DNA from: Syntrophaceae bacterium UBA6109 | Lineage (GTDB): Bacteria > Desulfobacterota > Syntrophia > Syntrophales > UBA6109 | Length of the DNA: 64,000 nt | Assembly: GCA_002428445.1 (NCBI GenBank) | Contig: DIWJ01000054.1 | Span: 23,030 to 87,029 of the forward strand | Direction of reading: 5' to 3' | Shown here: positions 1 through 8,937 of the stretch, in pieces | Numbering within the stretch: position 1 is the first letter of the stretch | Layout of the letters: every line of letters starts with the position of its first letter | Notes under the pieces: generated by a model | Database searches by the model: none | Seen by the model: only the letters and a program-made list of their open reading frames with translations | What the model was told of the DNA's origin: nothing | Position numbers and translations under genes: made by a program

Positions 1-200
1 TCCATGTGGAAAAGGACTCCCAGAAAGGGATCCTCATCGGCCGGAAGGGAGCGATGCTCAAGGAGATCGGTACGCAGGCGCGCCTGGAGATGGAGCGCTT
101 CTTCGCAACGAAGGTGTTTCTCGAACTCTTCGTCCGCGTCCAGAAGAACTGGACCCAGGACGCACGGATGCTCCGGGAATTCGGATACGCGGAGAAGTAG
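1..200 (+). CDS. era: GTPase Era, C-terminal fragment
   Basis: This is the 3' end of a gene cut by the left window edge; the reading frame is open from base 3 to the TAG at 198-200. The visible 65 or so residues are the C-terminal KH domain of Era, the ribosome-associated GTPase that binds the 3' end of 16S rRNA during 30S assembly. The segment EKDSQKGILIGRKGAMLKEI is the KH-domain signature with its GxxG-type loop (IGRKG). It is followed by the typical ending with VRVQKNW and REFGY. The GTPase domain lies outside the window. The next gene begins 53 bases on, on the same strand. Confidence 0.9.
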   Translation, partial: HVEKDSQKGILIGRKGAMLKEIGTQARLEMERFFATKVFLELFVRVQKNWTQDARMLREFGYAEK

Positions 201-252
201 AGACGGGGGAAGAGGTCCGCAAAAAAAGTTTTTCCCAAGAGGGTGCTGGTTG

Positions 253-2418
253 ATGTCTGATCAACAAGAGGACCATCGGAGGGGACTGCCGAGTCCTGAA
301 ACATACAGTGAAGCGCAGTTGTCCGGACACGGTGCGGAGGGAATCCGCGCCGGCCTGATCCTTGTCGACGCAGAGAATCGCACGATCGTGCAGGCCAACC
401 AGGCGGCCGTCGATCTTTTCGGCATCAACGGGAAAAGGGACGGGCTCGAAAGGGTCTGCCGCGAATTCATCTATCCCCGCACGCAGGAAATGCAATCCGG
501 TTCGGCCATGGATTTTTCCGACGGAGAGCCGTTGGAAGAGGTGACGATCCCCCCGGATGGACGAAAAGTCTTCAAGTCCGTCATGCCCATCTCGCCGGGC
601 GGCCGCCGGTTCCTGATCGTCAGCTTCTTCGATGTCACCGACCGTGAAGAAGTCGAGCAGGCCCTGTTCGAAAGCGAGCAGAAATTCCGGTCTCTCTTCG
701 AATACAGCCCCGACGCGGTTTTTGCGTTCGATGCCGACGGCAGGTTTCTGAACAGCAATGTACGGACCTCGTCTCTGACCGGATATTCGTCGACGGAGCT
801 CCGCCTCATGACCTTCGATCGCCTCATTGCCGACGGCGACCTCGAAAGAACCCGCGAACATTTCCGGAAGGCCCTGAAGGGCGAAACGCAGAATTACGAA
901 ATCACCGGCCGCAGGAAAAACGGAACGACTTTCCTGGTCCATGTCACCAACATCCCCCTGGTCGTGAACGGCCGGATCTTCGGCGTCTATGGCATCGCCC
1001 GGGACATCACCGAAGCGAAACGGGCGCTTGCCGAACTGAGCGCAAACGAGGCGCGGCTCCGCCTGATCACCGACACCATGGACGACATCGTCTGGACGCA
1101 GAACCTGAATCTGCAGACGACCTATGTCAGCCCGTCCATCGAAAAGGTCCTCGGCTATTCGAGCGAAGAACGGATGCGGCAATCCCTGGAGGACCAGCTG
1201 ACGGCCGATTCGCTGGCAAGAGTCAAGACGCTCCTGATCGAGGAGCTCCGCCGCGAGGAAGAGGGTTCGGCGGATCCGGACCGGAGCCTGACGTTCGAGG
1301 TCGAGTATCGCCGGAAAGACGGCGGCACGATCTGGATGGAAAACAAGATCAAGGGCATCCGGGACGCGAAAGGCAGGCTGACGGGCATTGTCGGGCTCTC
1401 GCGCGACATTTCGGAACGAAAAAATGCGATCGAGGCCCTGCAGGCAAGCGAGGACAAGTACCGGCAGCTTTTCGACATGGAATCGGACGCGATCTTTCTG
1501 ATCGACAACGAAACCGGCAATATCCTGGAAGTCAACGAATCCGCTTCCGTGCTATACGGCTATGGCCGGGAGGAACTGCTGAGCATGAAGCAGATCGATC
1601 TGTCGGCCGAGCCTGAGAAAACGAGGCAGGCGGCCATGGAACACAGAGGATCGGTGCCGCTCAGCTATCACAGGAAGAAGGACGGGACGGTCTTTCCCTG
1701 CGAAATCGTCGCACGGCATTTCATCCGCAATGACCGGATCGTCCACATCGCCGCCGTCCGCGACATCACCGACCGCAAGCAGAAGGAAGACGAGGTCCTT
1801 CAGAGTCTTGCGAAATTCCGGACGGCCATGGGCGCCATCATCCAGACTGTTTCTTCCATGACGGAGGCAAGGGATCCGTATACGTCCGGCCACCAGCGCC
1901 GGGTGGCGAGTCTTGCCCGCCATATCGCCAAAGAGATGGGACTGCCGCAGGAAAGCATCGACGCCATACGGACGGCGGGGGCGATCCATGACATCGGCAA
2001 GATTTCCGTACCGGCGGAGATCCTCAGCAAGCCGTCCAAGCTCTCGAATCCGGAGATTGGCCTCATCCGGAATCACCCGGATACCGCTTACGGAATCCTC
2101 AAAGACATCGAATTCCCGTGGCCCGTTGCGGATATCATCCACCAGCACCACGAAAGAATGGACGGCTCGGGATATCCCGGGGGTCTGAAAGGCGAAGAGA
2201 TTCTCATCGAGGCGAGGGTTCTTGCCGTGTCCGACGTCGTGGAGGCGATCGCCTCGCATCGCCCCTACCGCCCGTCGCTTGGCATCGAGACGGCGCTCCG
2301 GGAAATCGAAGACCGGAAGGGAGTCCTCTATGACGAAAAGGTCGTCGAGGCCTGCCTGAAACTCTTCCGCGAAAAGAACTTCCGCTTCGAAGCCAACGCC
2401 TATCATCCCGCGGAATAG
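253..2418 (+). CDS. PAS-repeat HD-GYP domain phosphodiesterase
   Basis: This 721-residue protein has four predicted PAS domains (about residues 28-135, 142-258, 264-395 and 398-512). A C-terminal HD-GYP domain follows at about 530-715, with the metal-binding HDIGK near 579 and the HHERMDGSGYP motif near 632-642. HD-GYP proteins usually hydrolyse cyclic di-GMP. No transmembrane segment is evident, so it is probably a cytosolic multi-input sensor. Each PAS ends with a PAC-type DIT/DIS motif (ARDIT, SRDIS, VRDIT). The frame is open much further upstream, but the ATG at 253 is chosen because AAGAGGG sits about 10 bases before it and the PAS homology begins shortly after; the upstream part overlaps era. 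Substrate and PAS ligands are unknown. Confidence 0.88.
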   Translation: MSDQQEDHRRGLPSPETYSEAQLSGHGAEGIRAGLILVDAENRTIVQANQAAVDLFGINGKRDGLERVCREFIYPRTQEMQSGSAMDFSDGEPLEEVTIPPDGRKVFKSVMPISPGGRRFLIVSFFDVTDREEVEQALFESEQKFRSLFEYSPDAVFAFDADGRFLNSNVRTSSLTGYSSTELRLMTFDRLIADGDLERTREHFRKALKGETQNYEITGRRKNGTTFLVHVTNIPLVVNGRIFGVYGIARDITEAKRALAELSANEARLRLITDTMDDIVWTQNLNLQTTYVSPSIEKVLGYSSEERMRQSLEDQLTADSLARVKTLLIEELRREEEGSADPDRSLTFEVEYRRKDGGTIWMENKIKGIRDAKGRLTGIVGLSRDISERKNAIEALQASEDKYRQLFDMESDAIFLIDNETGNILEVNESASVLYGYGREELLSMKQIDLSAEPEKTRQAAMEHRGSVPLSYHRKKDGTVFPCEIVARHFIRNDRIVHIAAVRDITDRKQKEDEVLQSLAKFRTAMGAIIQTVSSMTEARDPYTSGHQRRVASLARHIAKEMGLPQESIDAIRTAGAIHDIGKISVPAEILSKPSKLSNPEIGLIRNHPDTAYGILKDIEFPWPVADIIHQHHERMDGSGYPGGLKGEEILIEARVLAVSDVVEAIASHRPYRPSLGIETALREIEDRKGVLYDEKVVEACLKLFREKNFRFEANAYHPAE

Positions 2419-2590
2419 CCGCTTCGTCCGCCGGCCGCCGCCCGTTTTCAGGACGCCGGCGGGCTTCCCCGGCACGGCGAAAAAAATCCCCGGCGTCAAA
2501 GGCGGAATCCCCCGGAGTCGGAAGAAGAGGGTGGTCCCAGCCGCTCCTTCGTGATATGAAGATGTCAACAGCAGTCAAAAGGAATCCTTC

Positions 2591-3901
2591 ATGAAACCTG
2601 TCATCGCCATCGTCGGACGGCCGAACGTGGGGAAATCGACCCTCTTCAACCGCCTGGCGGAAAAGAAAAAAGCCATCGTCATCGACGAGCCGGGAGCCAC
2701 CCGCGACCGCAATTACGCGGACGGGGAGTGGTACGGTAAGTCCTTTCTGCTCATCGACACGGGCGGGTTCGAGCCCGCCTCCACGGAGGAAATCCTCACC
2801 TCGATGCGCGAGCAGGCCCTGTTCGCCGTCGAGGAGGCCGACGTCGTGATCTTCCTCCTGGACGGCCGCGAGGGGCTTCTGCCGGCGGACATCGAAATCG
2901 CCGGCATGCTGCGAAAGCTTGAAAAGCCGACCTTCTTCGCCGTGAACAAGGTGGATGCGCCCCGCCATGAACCCCTGCTTTCCGACTTCTACCGTCTCGG
3001 CGTCGGCGCCCTCTACGGCATCTCCGCCCAGGCGGGACTCGGCCTCGACGAACTGATGGACGCGGCGACGGCCGGAATGCCAGCTGCAGAACCCGAACCG
3101 GAGGAACAGCCGGAGCGGACCCGCATCGCCGTCATCGGCAAGCCCAACGTCGGAAAGTCCTCGCTCGTCAATCGCATCCTCGGCACGGAGCGGTCCATCG
3201 TGAATCCCGTTCCCGGCACGACGCGGGACCCCGTCGATACGCCGCTGACCATCGAGGGCAAGGATTATCTCCTCATCGACACGGCGGGGATCCGCCGCAA
3301 GAGCCGGGTCAGCCTCACCCTGGAGAAGTACAGCGTCATCCAGGCCCTGAAAACGATCGAACGCTGCGACATCGCCCTGATGCTCATCGATGCGGAGGAA
3401 GGCGTCACCGAGCAGGATGCGAAGATCGCCGGCCTCGCTTTCGAGCGCGGCGTCGCCGTCATCATCGTCGTGAACAAATGGGACCTCGTCGAGAAGGACG
3501 AACGGACGATCGGGACGTACGTCCTCGATATCAAGGACAAGATGAAGTTCCTCGATTTCGCCCCCATCATCACCGTCTCGGCGCTTTCGGGCCAGCGCGT
3601 CCTGAAGATCTTCCGGGAGATCGAGAAGGTCCGGGAGCAGTACGTAAAGCGGATCGAGACGGGCGAGCTGAACCGGAAGGTGAGGCAGATCCTCGAGGAA
3701 AACCCTCCGCCCCGCCTCCACGGCCGGCCCCACAACTTCCTCTACGTGACCCAGATCGGCATCAAACCGCCCGCCTTCGCCTGGTTCGTCAAGGACCCCA
3801 AGGCCGTCCACTTCTCTTACGAGCGCTTTCTCATGAACCGCATCCGGGAGACCTTCGGCTTCGACAATGTCCCCGTCCGGATCCATTTCAAGAAGAAGTA
3901 G
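2591..3901 (+). CDS. der: Ribosome biogenesis GTPase Der (EngA)
   Basis: The protein has 436 residues, normal for the family, and carries the diagnostic tandem of two GTPase domains. The first has GRPNVGKST at 8-16, DTGG and NKVD. The second has GKPNVGKSS near 183, DTAG and NKWD. A KH-like C-terminal domain ends in VPVRIHFKKK. Der acts in 50S ribosomal subunit maturation. The ATG at 2591 is preceded by AAGGA about 9 bases upstream. With era at the window start, two ribosome-assembly GTPases flank the HD-GYP gene. Confidence 0.97.
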   Translation: MKPVIAIVGRPNVGKSTLFNRLAEKKKAIVIDEPGATRDRNYADGEWYGKSFLLIDTGGFEPASTEEILTSMREQALFAVEEADVVIFLLDGREGLLPADIEIAGMLRKLEKPTFFAVNKVDAPRHEPLLSDFYRLGVGALYGISAQAGLGLDELMDAATAGMPAAEPEPEEQPERTRIAVIGKPNVGKSSLVNRILGTERSIVNPVPGTTRDPVDTPLTIEGKDYLLIDTAGIRRKSRVSLTLEKYSVIQALKTIERCDIALMLIDAEEGVTEQDAKIAGLAFERGVAVIIVVNKWDLVEKDERTIGTYVLDIKDKMKFLDFAPIITVSALSGQRVLKIFREIEKVREQYVKRIETGELNRKVRQILEENPPPRLHGRPHNFLYVTQIGIKPPAFAWFVKDPKAVHFSYERFLMNRIRETFGFDNVPVRIHFKKK

Positions 3902-4007
3902 CGGCGCCGCTCCTTTCCTTCGACCCCGGTGTCATGATATAAGTGCGTCTCGCTCATACCATGAGCGACGATGAGATGTGCAATGCCTGTACGAAAGGAG
4001 ATGCGGT

Positions 4008-4556
4008 ATGGAGAAGGCTTCCCGGGAACAGCAGAAGAAGAAGGTCGTCGACGTCCTGAACAAGGCGCGCTCGATGGAATTGCATGCGATCCATCAGTAC
4101 ATGAACCAGCACTACAACCTGGACGACATGGATTACGGCGACCTCGCCGCCAAGGTCAAGCTGATCGCCATCGACGAGATGCGCCACGCCGAGATGTTCG
4201 CGGAGCGGATCAAGGAACTGGGCGGAGAACCGACGGCGGAGCTTGCCGCCAAGGTGCAAAAGGCCCAGAAGGTCGAAGCCGTCTTCCCCTTCGACGCGGG
4301 ACTGGAGGATAACACCATCGCCGTCTACAACGGCTTCCTCGAAATCTGCCGCGCCAACGGCGACAGCACCAGCCTCAAGCTCTTCGAGACGATCATCGAC
4401 GAGGAGCAGCTCCACTACAACTACTTCGACAACGTGACGGACCATATCAAGAGTCTCGGCGCGGCCTATCTGGCGCAGATCGCCGGGACCCCCGCCGATA
4501 CGGGAGCGCCCTCGAAAGGGTTCGTGACGGGCGGCACCCCCGGCGCCGGCGCATAG
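4008..4556 (+). CDS. bfr: Bacterioferritin
   Basis: This 182-residue four-helix ferritin-superfamily protein stores iron, probably as a 24-mer with ferroxidase sites. Metal ligands are visible in MELHAIHQY, in IDEMRHAEMF (which also contains the Met expected to ligate haem) and in DEEQLHYNYF. The C-terminal 20 residues are a Gly/Pro/Ala-rich tail outside the core fold. The frame opens 30 bases earlier, but the ATG at 4008 has AAAGGAG seven bases upstream and puts the N-terminus where the family begins. It is one of three ferritin-like genes in the window (see 10952 and 24799). Confidence 0.9.
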   Translation: MEKASREQQKKKVVDVLNKARSMELHAIHQYMNQHYNLDDMDYGDLAAKVKLIAIDEMRHAEMFAERIKELGGEPTAELAAKVQKAQKVEAVFPFDAGLEDNTIAVYNGFLEICRANGDSTSLKLFETIIDEEQLHYNYFDNVTDHIKSLGAAYLAQIAGTPADTGAPSKGFVTGGTPGAGA

Positions 4557-4644
4557 CCGGGAACAGGTCTCTTCCTGTTGCGGACCGTTTGCGGCCAGCG
4601 AAACGTCATTGGATGGTGCTGCAACTTCTCGGGGAGGTGGGATC

Positions 4645-4992
4645 ATGATTCGGCGGGCAAGTGAATTGAGTTCCGAAGTCTTCAACAGCCGTTTCGGCGG
4701 CAAGGGCGACCTGAAAGTCACCCGCATCCTGGAACCGGACCAGTTCGAGGGCAAGGGCCGCCTCTTCGCCCGGAACCTGCTGAAGCCGGGCGCATCCATC
4801 GGCCTGCACCAGCATAAGGGCGATGCCGAGACCTACTACATCCTCAGCGGCTCCGGCACGGTTGACGACAACGGCACCAAGACTGCCGTCGGCCCGGGCG
4901 ACGTCCTGTTCACGGCCAACGGCGAACAGCATTCCATCGAAAACACCGGAACCGCCGATCTGGAATTTGTCGCCCTGATCCTTTTTGCCTGA
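4645..4992 (+). CDS. Small cupin-domain protein
   Basis: This 115-residue single-domain cupin has the metal-binding motif 1 GLHQHKGDAETYYILSG and motif 2 ending in GEQHSIENTG, so the His/Glu ligand set of a cupin_2 protein looks intact. The start at 4645 follows GGGGAGGTGG. It lies 57 bases ahead of the PLP dehydratase gene and may be cotranscribed with it. Such proteins are isomerases, dioxygenases or small-molecule sensors, and nothing here decides between these. Confidence 0.85.
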   Translation: MIRRASELSSEVFNSRFGGKGDLKVTRILEPDQFEGKGRLFARNLLKPGASIGLHQHKGDAETYYILSGSGTVDDNGTKTAVGPGDVLFTANGEQHSIENTGTADLEFVALILFA

Positions 4993-5049
4993 TTCCTTCA
5001 AGTCCGGCAATCCGGCGAAAGCGTTTTTCTCAAAGGAGGCAAGAAATCC

Positions 5050-6003
5050 GTGGACTCCATCCCGACGCTCGACGACATGCAGGCCGCCCGCGAAAGGATC
5101 CGGCCTTACGTTCACCGGACGCCCGTCCTGAAAAGCCGTTCCATCGACGCGGCCTGCGGGGCGGATCTGTACTTCAAGTGCGAAAACTTCCAGAAGGTGG
5201 GCGCTTTCAAGGCGCGCGGGGCGGTCAACGCCGTTTTCAGCCTCGATCCGGAGGAGATCCGCCGCGGCGTCGCCACCCACTCCTCGGGCAACCACGCAGC
5301 CGCCCTCGCCTATGCCGCGGGCTGCCGCGGGACGAAAGCCTACGTCGTCGTACCTTCGAATGCGCCTTCCGTGAAGAAAGCCGCCGTCGCGCGCTACGGG
5401 GCTGAGATCACCCTCTGCGAGCCGACGCTGGCGGCCCGGGAGGCGGCCCTCAAGGAGATCGTCGACCGGACCGGCGCGGTCTTCGTCCCCCCCTACAACG
5501 ATGACCGCGTGATCTGCGGGGCGGCATCGGCCGCACTGGAGCTTTGCGAAGAGGTGCCGGACCTCGATACCGTCATAGCTCCCGTCGGCGGCGGAGGGCT
5601 GCTGAGCGGGACCGCACTGGCCTGTGCCGCCGTCCGGCCGCAGATCAAGGTCCTCGCCGGCGAGCCGGAAGGCGCGAACGACGCCTGGCGCTCGCTGAAG
5701 GCCGGGTCGATCCAACCCGTCGGAACGCCGCAGACAATCGCCGACGGCCTGAGGACTCAACTGGGGACGCTGACCTTTCCCATCATCCGGAAATTCGTGG
5801 CGGCGATCGTAACGGTCAGCGACGAGGCCATCATCGAGGCGATGCGATGCGTCTGGGAGAGGATGAAGATCGTCGTCGAACCTTCCGGCGTCGTGCCGCT
5901 GGCGGCCGTGATGGCGAAGCGGAACGAGGTCCAGGGAAAAAAGATCGGCATCATCCTGTCGGGCGGGAATGTGGATCTGGATCACCTGCCCTGGATGAAA
6001 TAA
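5050..6003 (+). CDS. PLP-dependent threonine/serine dehydratase or racemase family protein
   Basis: The protein has 317 residues and a fold-type II PLP-enzyme layout without a C-terminal ACT domain. The PLP lysine is in GAFKARGA (near residue 54), the asparagine loop is SSGNHAAALA, the phosphate-binding glycine loop is GGGGLLSG, and SGGN lies near the end. Length and absence of ACT match catabolic threonine dehydratase, serine racemase or hydroxyaspartate ammonia-lyase; sequence alone does not choose. The GTG start at 5050 has AAGGAGG about ten bases upstream. A repeat element begins directly after the stop. Confidence 0.88.
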   Translation: MDSIPTLDDMQAARERIRPYVHRTPVLKSRSIDAACGADLYFKCENFQKVGAFKARGAVNAVFSLDPEEIRRGVATHSSGNHAAALAYAAGCRGTKAYVVVPSNAPSVKKAAVARYGAEITLCEPTLAAREAALKEIVDRTGAVFVPPYNDDRVICGAASAALELCEEVPDLDTVIAPVGGGGLLSGTALACAAVRPQIKVLAGEPEGANDAWRSLKAGSIQPVGTPQTIADGLRTQLGTLTFPIIRKFVAAIVTVSDEAIIEAMRCVWERMKIVVEPSGVVPLAAVMAKRNEVQGKKIGIILSGGNVDLDHLPWMK

Positions 6004-6290
6004 GCGGCCGCTGCATCCGACAGCGAGTACGATTCCCGCCAATTTTTCTGCGGGAATATACGAGCGAGTGAAAGCCCATCCTCTTCCTTGGGAATCGCAG
6101 AACTCCGAAGCGCGATTCGGAGTTCTGCCAAAACGCCCGGCTGCCGCGCCCTGAGTCCATCGAAGGGCCCTCATCCTTCGCCGTTCGACCCTTCGACAGG
6201 CTCAGGGCAGGCTAAGGAGTCTGTCATGGTGAGATTGTCGAACCATCGGGAGCCTTGCATCCGGGCATTTTTGAGCGGCCCCAGGGAATG
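6004..6290. repeat. Dispersed structured repeat, copy A
   Basis: This intergenic element starts directly after the dehydratase stop. Its ends form an inverted pair, GGCCGCT at 6006-6012 and AGCGGCC at 6274-6280. Inside is a perfect 12-bp stem (6098-6109 with 6116-6127) around a CTCCGA/TCGGAG core, with a six-base loop. It shares the ATCCGACAGCGAG opening, the CCTTGGGGATCGC-like box before the hairpin and the CCAAAATGCCC-like box after it with copies at 31.5 and 34.0 kb. No protein is credible in it. Confidence 0.75.
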
Positions 6291-6298
6291 GGGTCCAG

Positions 6299-6652
6299 GC
6301 GGCTGTTGCATCCAACAGCGAGCGCAAGCCCCTTTTCAATTGCCGATTGCTTCGGCTTCGCCTCGCAATGACAGAAGAAGAGTCATTGCGAGGCGGCCGC
6401 AGGCCGACGCGGCAATCTCGCCCTTGTCACCCTAAGCTTGTCAAAAGGTGTCGTCCCCGCGAAGGCGGGGACCCAGCTCTCTGCTTGGCGCTCCAGTGAC
6501 GGAACAAAATCTCCAGCCCCTGGATTCCCGCCTGCGCGGGAATGACAAAAACGGGATTGCTTCGCCGCGCCCCACACTTCGGTGGGGCTTTGCCTGCAAT
6601 GACGGTAAGCAGCGGTTTCGATAGCCTCCTGCCCCGTCGTCTATTTTTCCGC
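6299..6652. repeat. Repeat-rich intergenic spacer
   Basis: The spacer opens with GGCTGTTGCATCCAACAGCGA, resembling the left end of the structured repeats. A REP-like stretch with CATTGCGAGG follows (about 6360-6430). Two short inverted repeats come next: a CGTCCCCGC/GCGGGGAC pair near 6452-6472 and ATTCCCGCC/GCGCGGGAAT near 6523-6544. Related units recur near 38.74, 40.8, 44.2 and 50.1 kb. I see no gene in it. Confidence 0.65.
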
Positions 6653-7921
6653 TCATGACGGCGTCTTCGCGGTTTCCTCCCCCGTTTCGCAACGCACCCG
6701 AATCCAGAACCAGGCCGTGCCGATCAGTCCGATCCCCCCGCCGGCCAGGAAGGTCGCCTCGGGCCCGATTGCCTGCCACAGCAGGTAGGAGACGAAGGGC
6801 GCGGGACAGAACGCGAAGGACCGCAGGCCCCAGTAGAGGCCGACGCCGCGGGCGCGGATCTCCGGCGGCAGCCCCAGGGAGATGAGCGCCTTCCGGGCCG
6901 GCTCGCCCAGTTCGCGCAGGCCGTTGAGGATGAAGACAACCGCGAGCGCCCCTATCAGCGGAACGCCCAGCGGCGCAAGAATCCGGGGCAGCAGGACGAG
7001 GGCGATGGGGAAAAGGGCGAAGAGCAGGAATGTCAGCCCGATATAGGGCTTGGGATTCGGGGCGCGGTCGATCATCTTGCCGGCGGGGATATAGGTGGCA
7101 AGCGCGGTAAGGCTCGACAGGGCGACCAGCATTCCCGCCTCGGCGGTGCTTGCCATCAGCACGCCGACGACGTACAGGACGGCGAAATCGCGGACGAACC
7201 AGTCCCCCCAGCGCAGCAGGATCTCCGCAGTGAGGAGGCGGCGCAGATCGGCCGGAATCCTTGCCAGGACCTGACGCAGCGGCACGAACGGAGCGGCCGA
7301 CCGGGGCCGCATCCGTTTCAGGAGCAGGAACTGGACCAGGCAGGTGACCCCGATCAGTCCGAAGGCGAGGGACAGATTAACCCAGTAGCCGACCGCCATC
7401 AAGAACCCGCCGAGGAGCGGCCCCAGGACCTTGGGCAGGCGCTTCTGGATGCTCTGGACTGCGAAGGCGATCGTGCGCCGGTTTTTCGGGACTTCGCTGC
7501 CGACAACTTCGAAGGTCGCGGGAACGGAGAGCGGCTCCCAGTTGGTTACGAGCAGGGCTCCGACGACGATCATCAGCGGCTCGCGGCTCGCGAGGAGCAC
7601 CGTGAAACCCGCGGCCATGGGCAAGGCGGAGACGAGGAGCGCGACCCTCGCCCCCAGGCGGTGCGCGATGGTCCCGCCGGCGATGTACCCGATGCCCTCC
7701 AGGAAATTCACGAGGACGGCGAAGATCCCCATGTACTTGGCCGCCCCGAGGACGCGTGCGGCCTCCGACGCGCCCGTCACGGCATCGCGCAGATGGATGG
7801 CGAGGAAATTGCGCCAGATCTCCTCGGCGAGACCGAGGCCCCCGACGACGACGAGAACCGCCGCCGTGGCGCGGTTGATGCCGAACCAGGAGGCGATGGA
7901 TTGTCGGGAGGGAATGGACAT
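6653..7921 (-). CDS. MFS transporter
   Basis: This 422-residue polytopic membrane protein has about 12 hydrophobic segments and the two-halved organisation of the major facilitator superfamily. The inter-half loop contains the basic stretch LLLKRMRPRS near residue 200, and a second half starts near 220. Substrate specificity is not readable. The start ATG at 7921 follows AAGAGCG. It lies 19 bases downstream of the pseudouridine synthase stop on the same strand, so the two may be cotranscribed. Confidence 0.82.
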   Translation of the reverse strand: MSIPSRQSIASWFGINRATAAVLVVVGGLGLAEEIWRNFLAIHLRDAVTGASEAARVLGAAKYMGIFAVLVNFLEGIGYIAGGTIAHRLGARVALLVSALPMAAGFTVLLASREPLMIVVGALLVTNWEPLSVPATFEVVGSEVPKNRRTIAFAVQSIQKRLPKVLGPLLGGFLMAVGYWVNLSLAFGLIGVTCLVQFLLLKRMRPRSAAPFVPLRQVLARIPADLRRLLTAEILLRWGDWFVRDFAVLYVVGVLMASTAEAGMLVALSSLTALATYIPAGKMIDRAPNPKPYIGLTFLLFALFPIALVLLPRILAPLGVPLIGALAVVFILNGLRELGEPARKALISLGLPPEIRARGVGLYWGLRSFAFCPAPFVSYLLWQAIGPEATFLAGGGIGLIGTAWFWIRVRCETGEETAKTPS

Positions 7922-7940
7922 CGCGCTCTTCCCCTGCCGG

Positions 7941-8762
7941 TTATTCCTGTTCCCCGCTTCCGGCGGCCGGACCGCCGTCAGGGGGGACAGGCGGCATCAG
8001 CAATGCCAGTTCCTCCGGTTCCAGCTTGCGGCAGCTTCCGATCGTCAGATCGCCCAGGGCGAGGCCGCCGATGTGCGTCCGGGCCAGTGTCAGGACCTTT
8101 CCGCCCAGCGACTCGATCATGCGCCGGATCTGGCGGTTCTTTCCCTCGTGCAGCACCATTTCCAGGATCACCTTGCCCCGCTCCCTGCCGACGAACGCCA
8201 CCGCAGAGGGCCCTGTCCGATAGCCGTCCTTCAGCACGACGCCGGTTCGCAGCGACTCGAGCTGTTCCGGCGACGGTTCGAAATTGACCGTGAGCAGATA
8301 GGTTTTGGGAACCCCGGAATCCGGATCCGCCAGGGCGTCGCCGAAATCCGCATCGTTGGTCAGGATCAGCAGTCCCGAAGTGCTCTTGTCGAGCCGTCCG
8401 ACGGGGAAAACCCATCCCGTCTCGGAAGGCAGGAGTTCGTAGATCGTTCTTCTTCCTTCGGGGTCGCCGTAGGAGGTCACGAAGCCGACCGGCTTGTGGA
8501 GGGCGAAGTACACCCTCTTGCGGAAGCGGAGCTTCCTGCCGTCGCAGGCGATCCTGTCCTCGCCGGGACTGACCCAGGTCCCGGGCTCCGTCACGATGGT
8601 GTCGTTGACAACGACGCGCCCGGCGACGATCCGGTCGACTGCGTCGCTGCGGGACATGACGCCCGCCCGGGAAAAGGCGCGGTCCAGCGTCATCCGGTCC
8701 TTGCGCCATTCCATTTCTTCCTTTGACAGCCGGCGCGGAGCGTCTCTTTTGTCGTACAACAT
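7941..8762 (-). CDS. RsuA/RluB-family pseudouridine synthase
   Basis: The protein has 273 residues. An S4 RNA-binding domain lies at about 24-85 (LDRAFSRAGVMSR...AGRVVVND), followed by the RsuA/RluB/E/F catalytic domain. The catalytic-aspartate motif is GRLDKSTSGLLILTND, and HEGKNRQIRRM is the later family signature. The substrate is presumably a uridine in 16S or 23S rRNA. The ATG at 8762 is preceded by GGGAGGAA. The C-terminus is Pro/Gly-rich and acidic, beyond the core enzyme. Confidence 0.92.
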   Translation of the reverse strand: MLYDKRDAPRRLSKEEMEWRKDRMTLDRAFSRAGVMSRSDAVDRIVAGRVVVNDTIVTEPGTWVSPGEDRIACDGRKLRFRKRVYFALHKPVGFVTSYGDPEGRRTIYELLPSETGWVFPVGRLDKSTSGLLILTNDADFGDALADPDSGVPKTYLLTVNFEPSPEQLESLRTGVVLKDGYRTGPSAVAFVGRERGKVILEMVLHEGKNRQIRRMIESLGGKVLTLARTHIGGLALGDLTIGSCRKLEPEELALLMPPVPPDGGPAAGSGEQE

Positions 8763-8820
8763 GCTTTCTTCCTCCCGAATATCTATTAATCACAAAATGC
8801 GGCGATAGGGAACACCTACG

Positions 8821-8849
8821 TTGACACCCCGGTGTCTTTCCCCTATAAG
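8821..8849 (+). promoter_or_regulatory. Sigma-70-type promoter of the ABC-F gene
   Basis: TTGACA at 8821-8826 is separated by exactly 17 bases from TATAAG at 8844-8849. This would give a leader of about 80 bases before the ATG at 8938. The divergent pseudouridine synthase gene starts 58 bases upstream. Confidence 0.65.
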
Positions 8850-8937
8850 CAGCAGGAACAAAACAGGACTGGTCTTCGAAAAACTGAAGCGAACCCGCCC
8901 GCAGGGGCGCCCGGATGGAATTTCCGGCTCAAAAGAT

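Noticed and set aside
3901..3912. AGCGGCGCCGCT palindrome after der as a terminator
   Set aside because: It is too short for a loop and has no T-run.
6088..6435. Plus-strand reading frame in the repeat spacer
   Set aside because: It reads through repeat copy A and REP-like sequence; similar spurious frames occur over copies B and C.
6299..6560. CRISPR-like repeats
   Set aside because: The repeats are few, inverted and irregularly spaced, with no cas gene nearby; they are REP-like.
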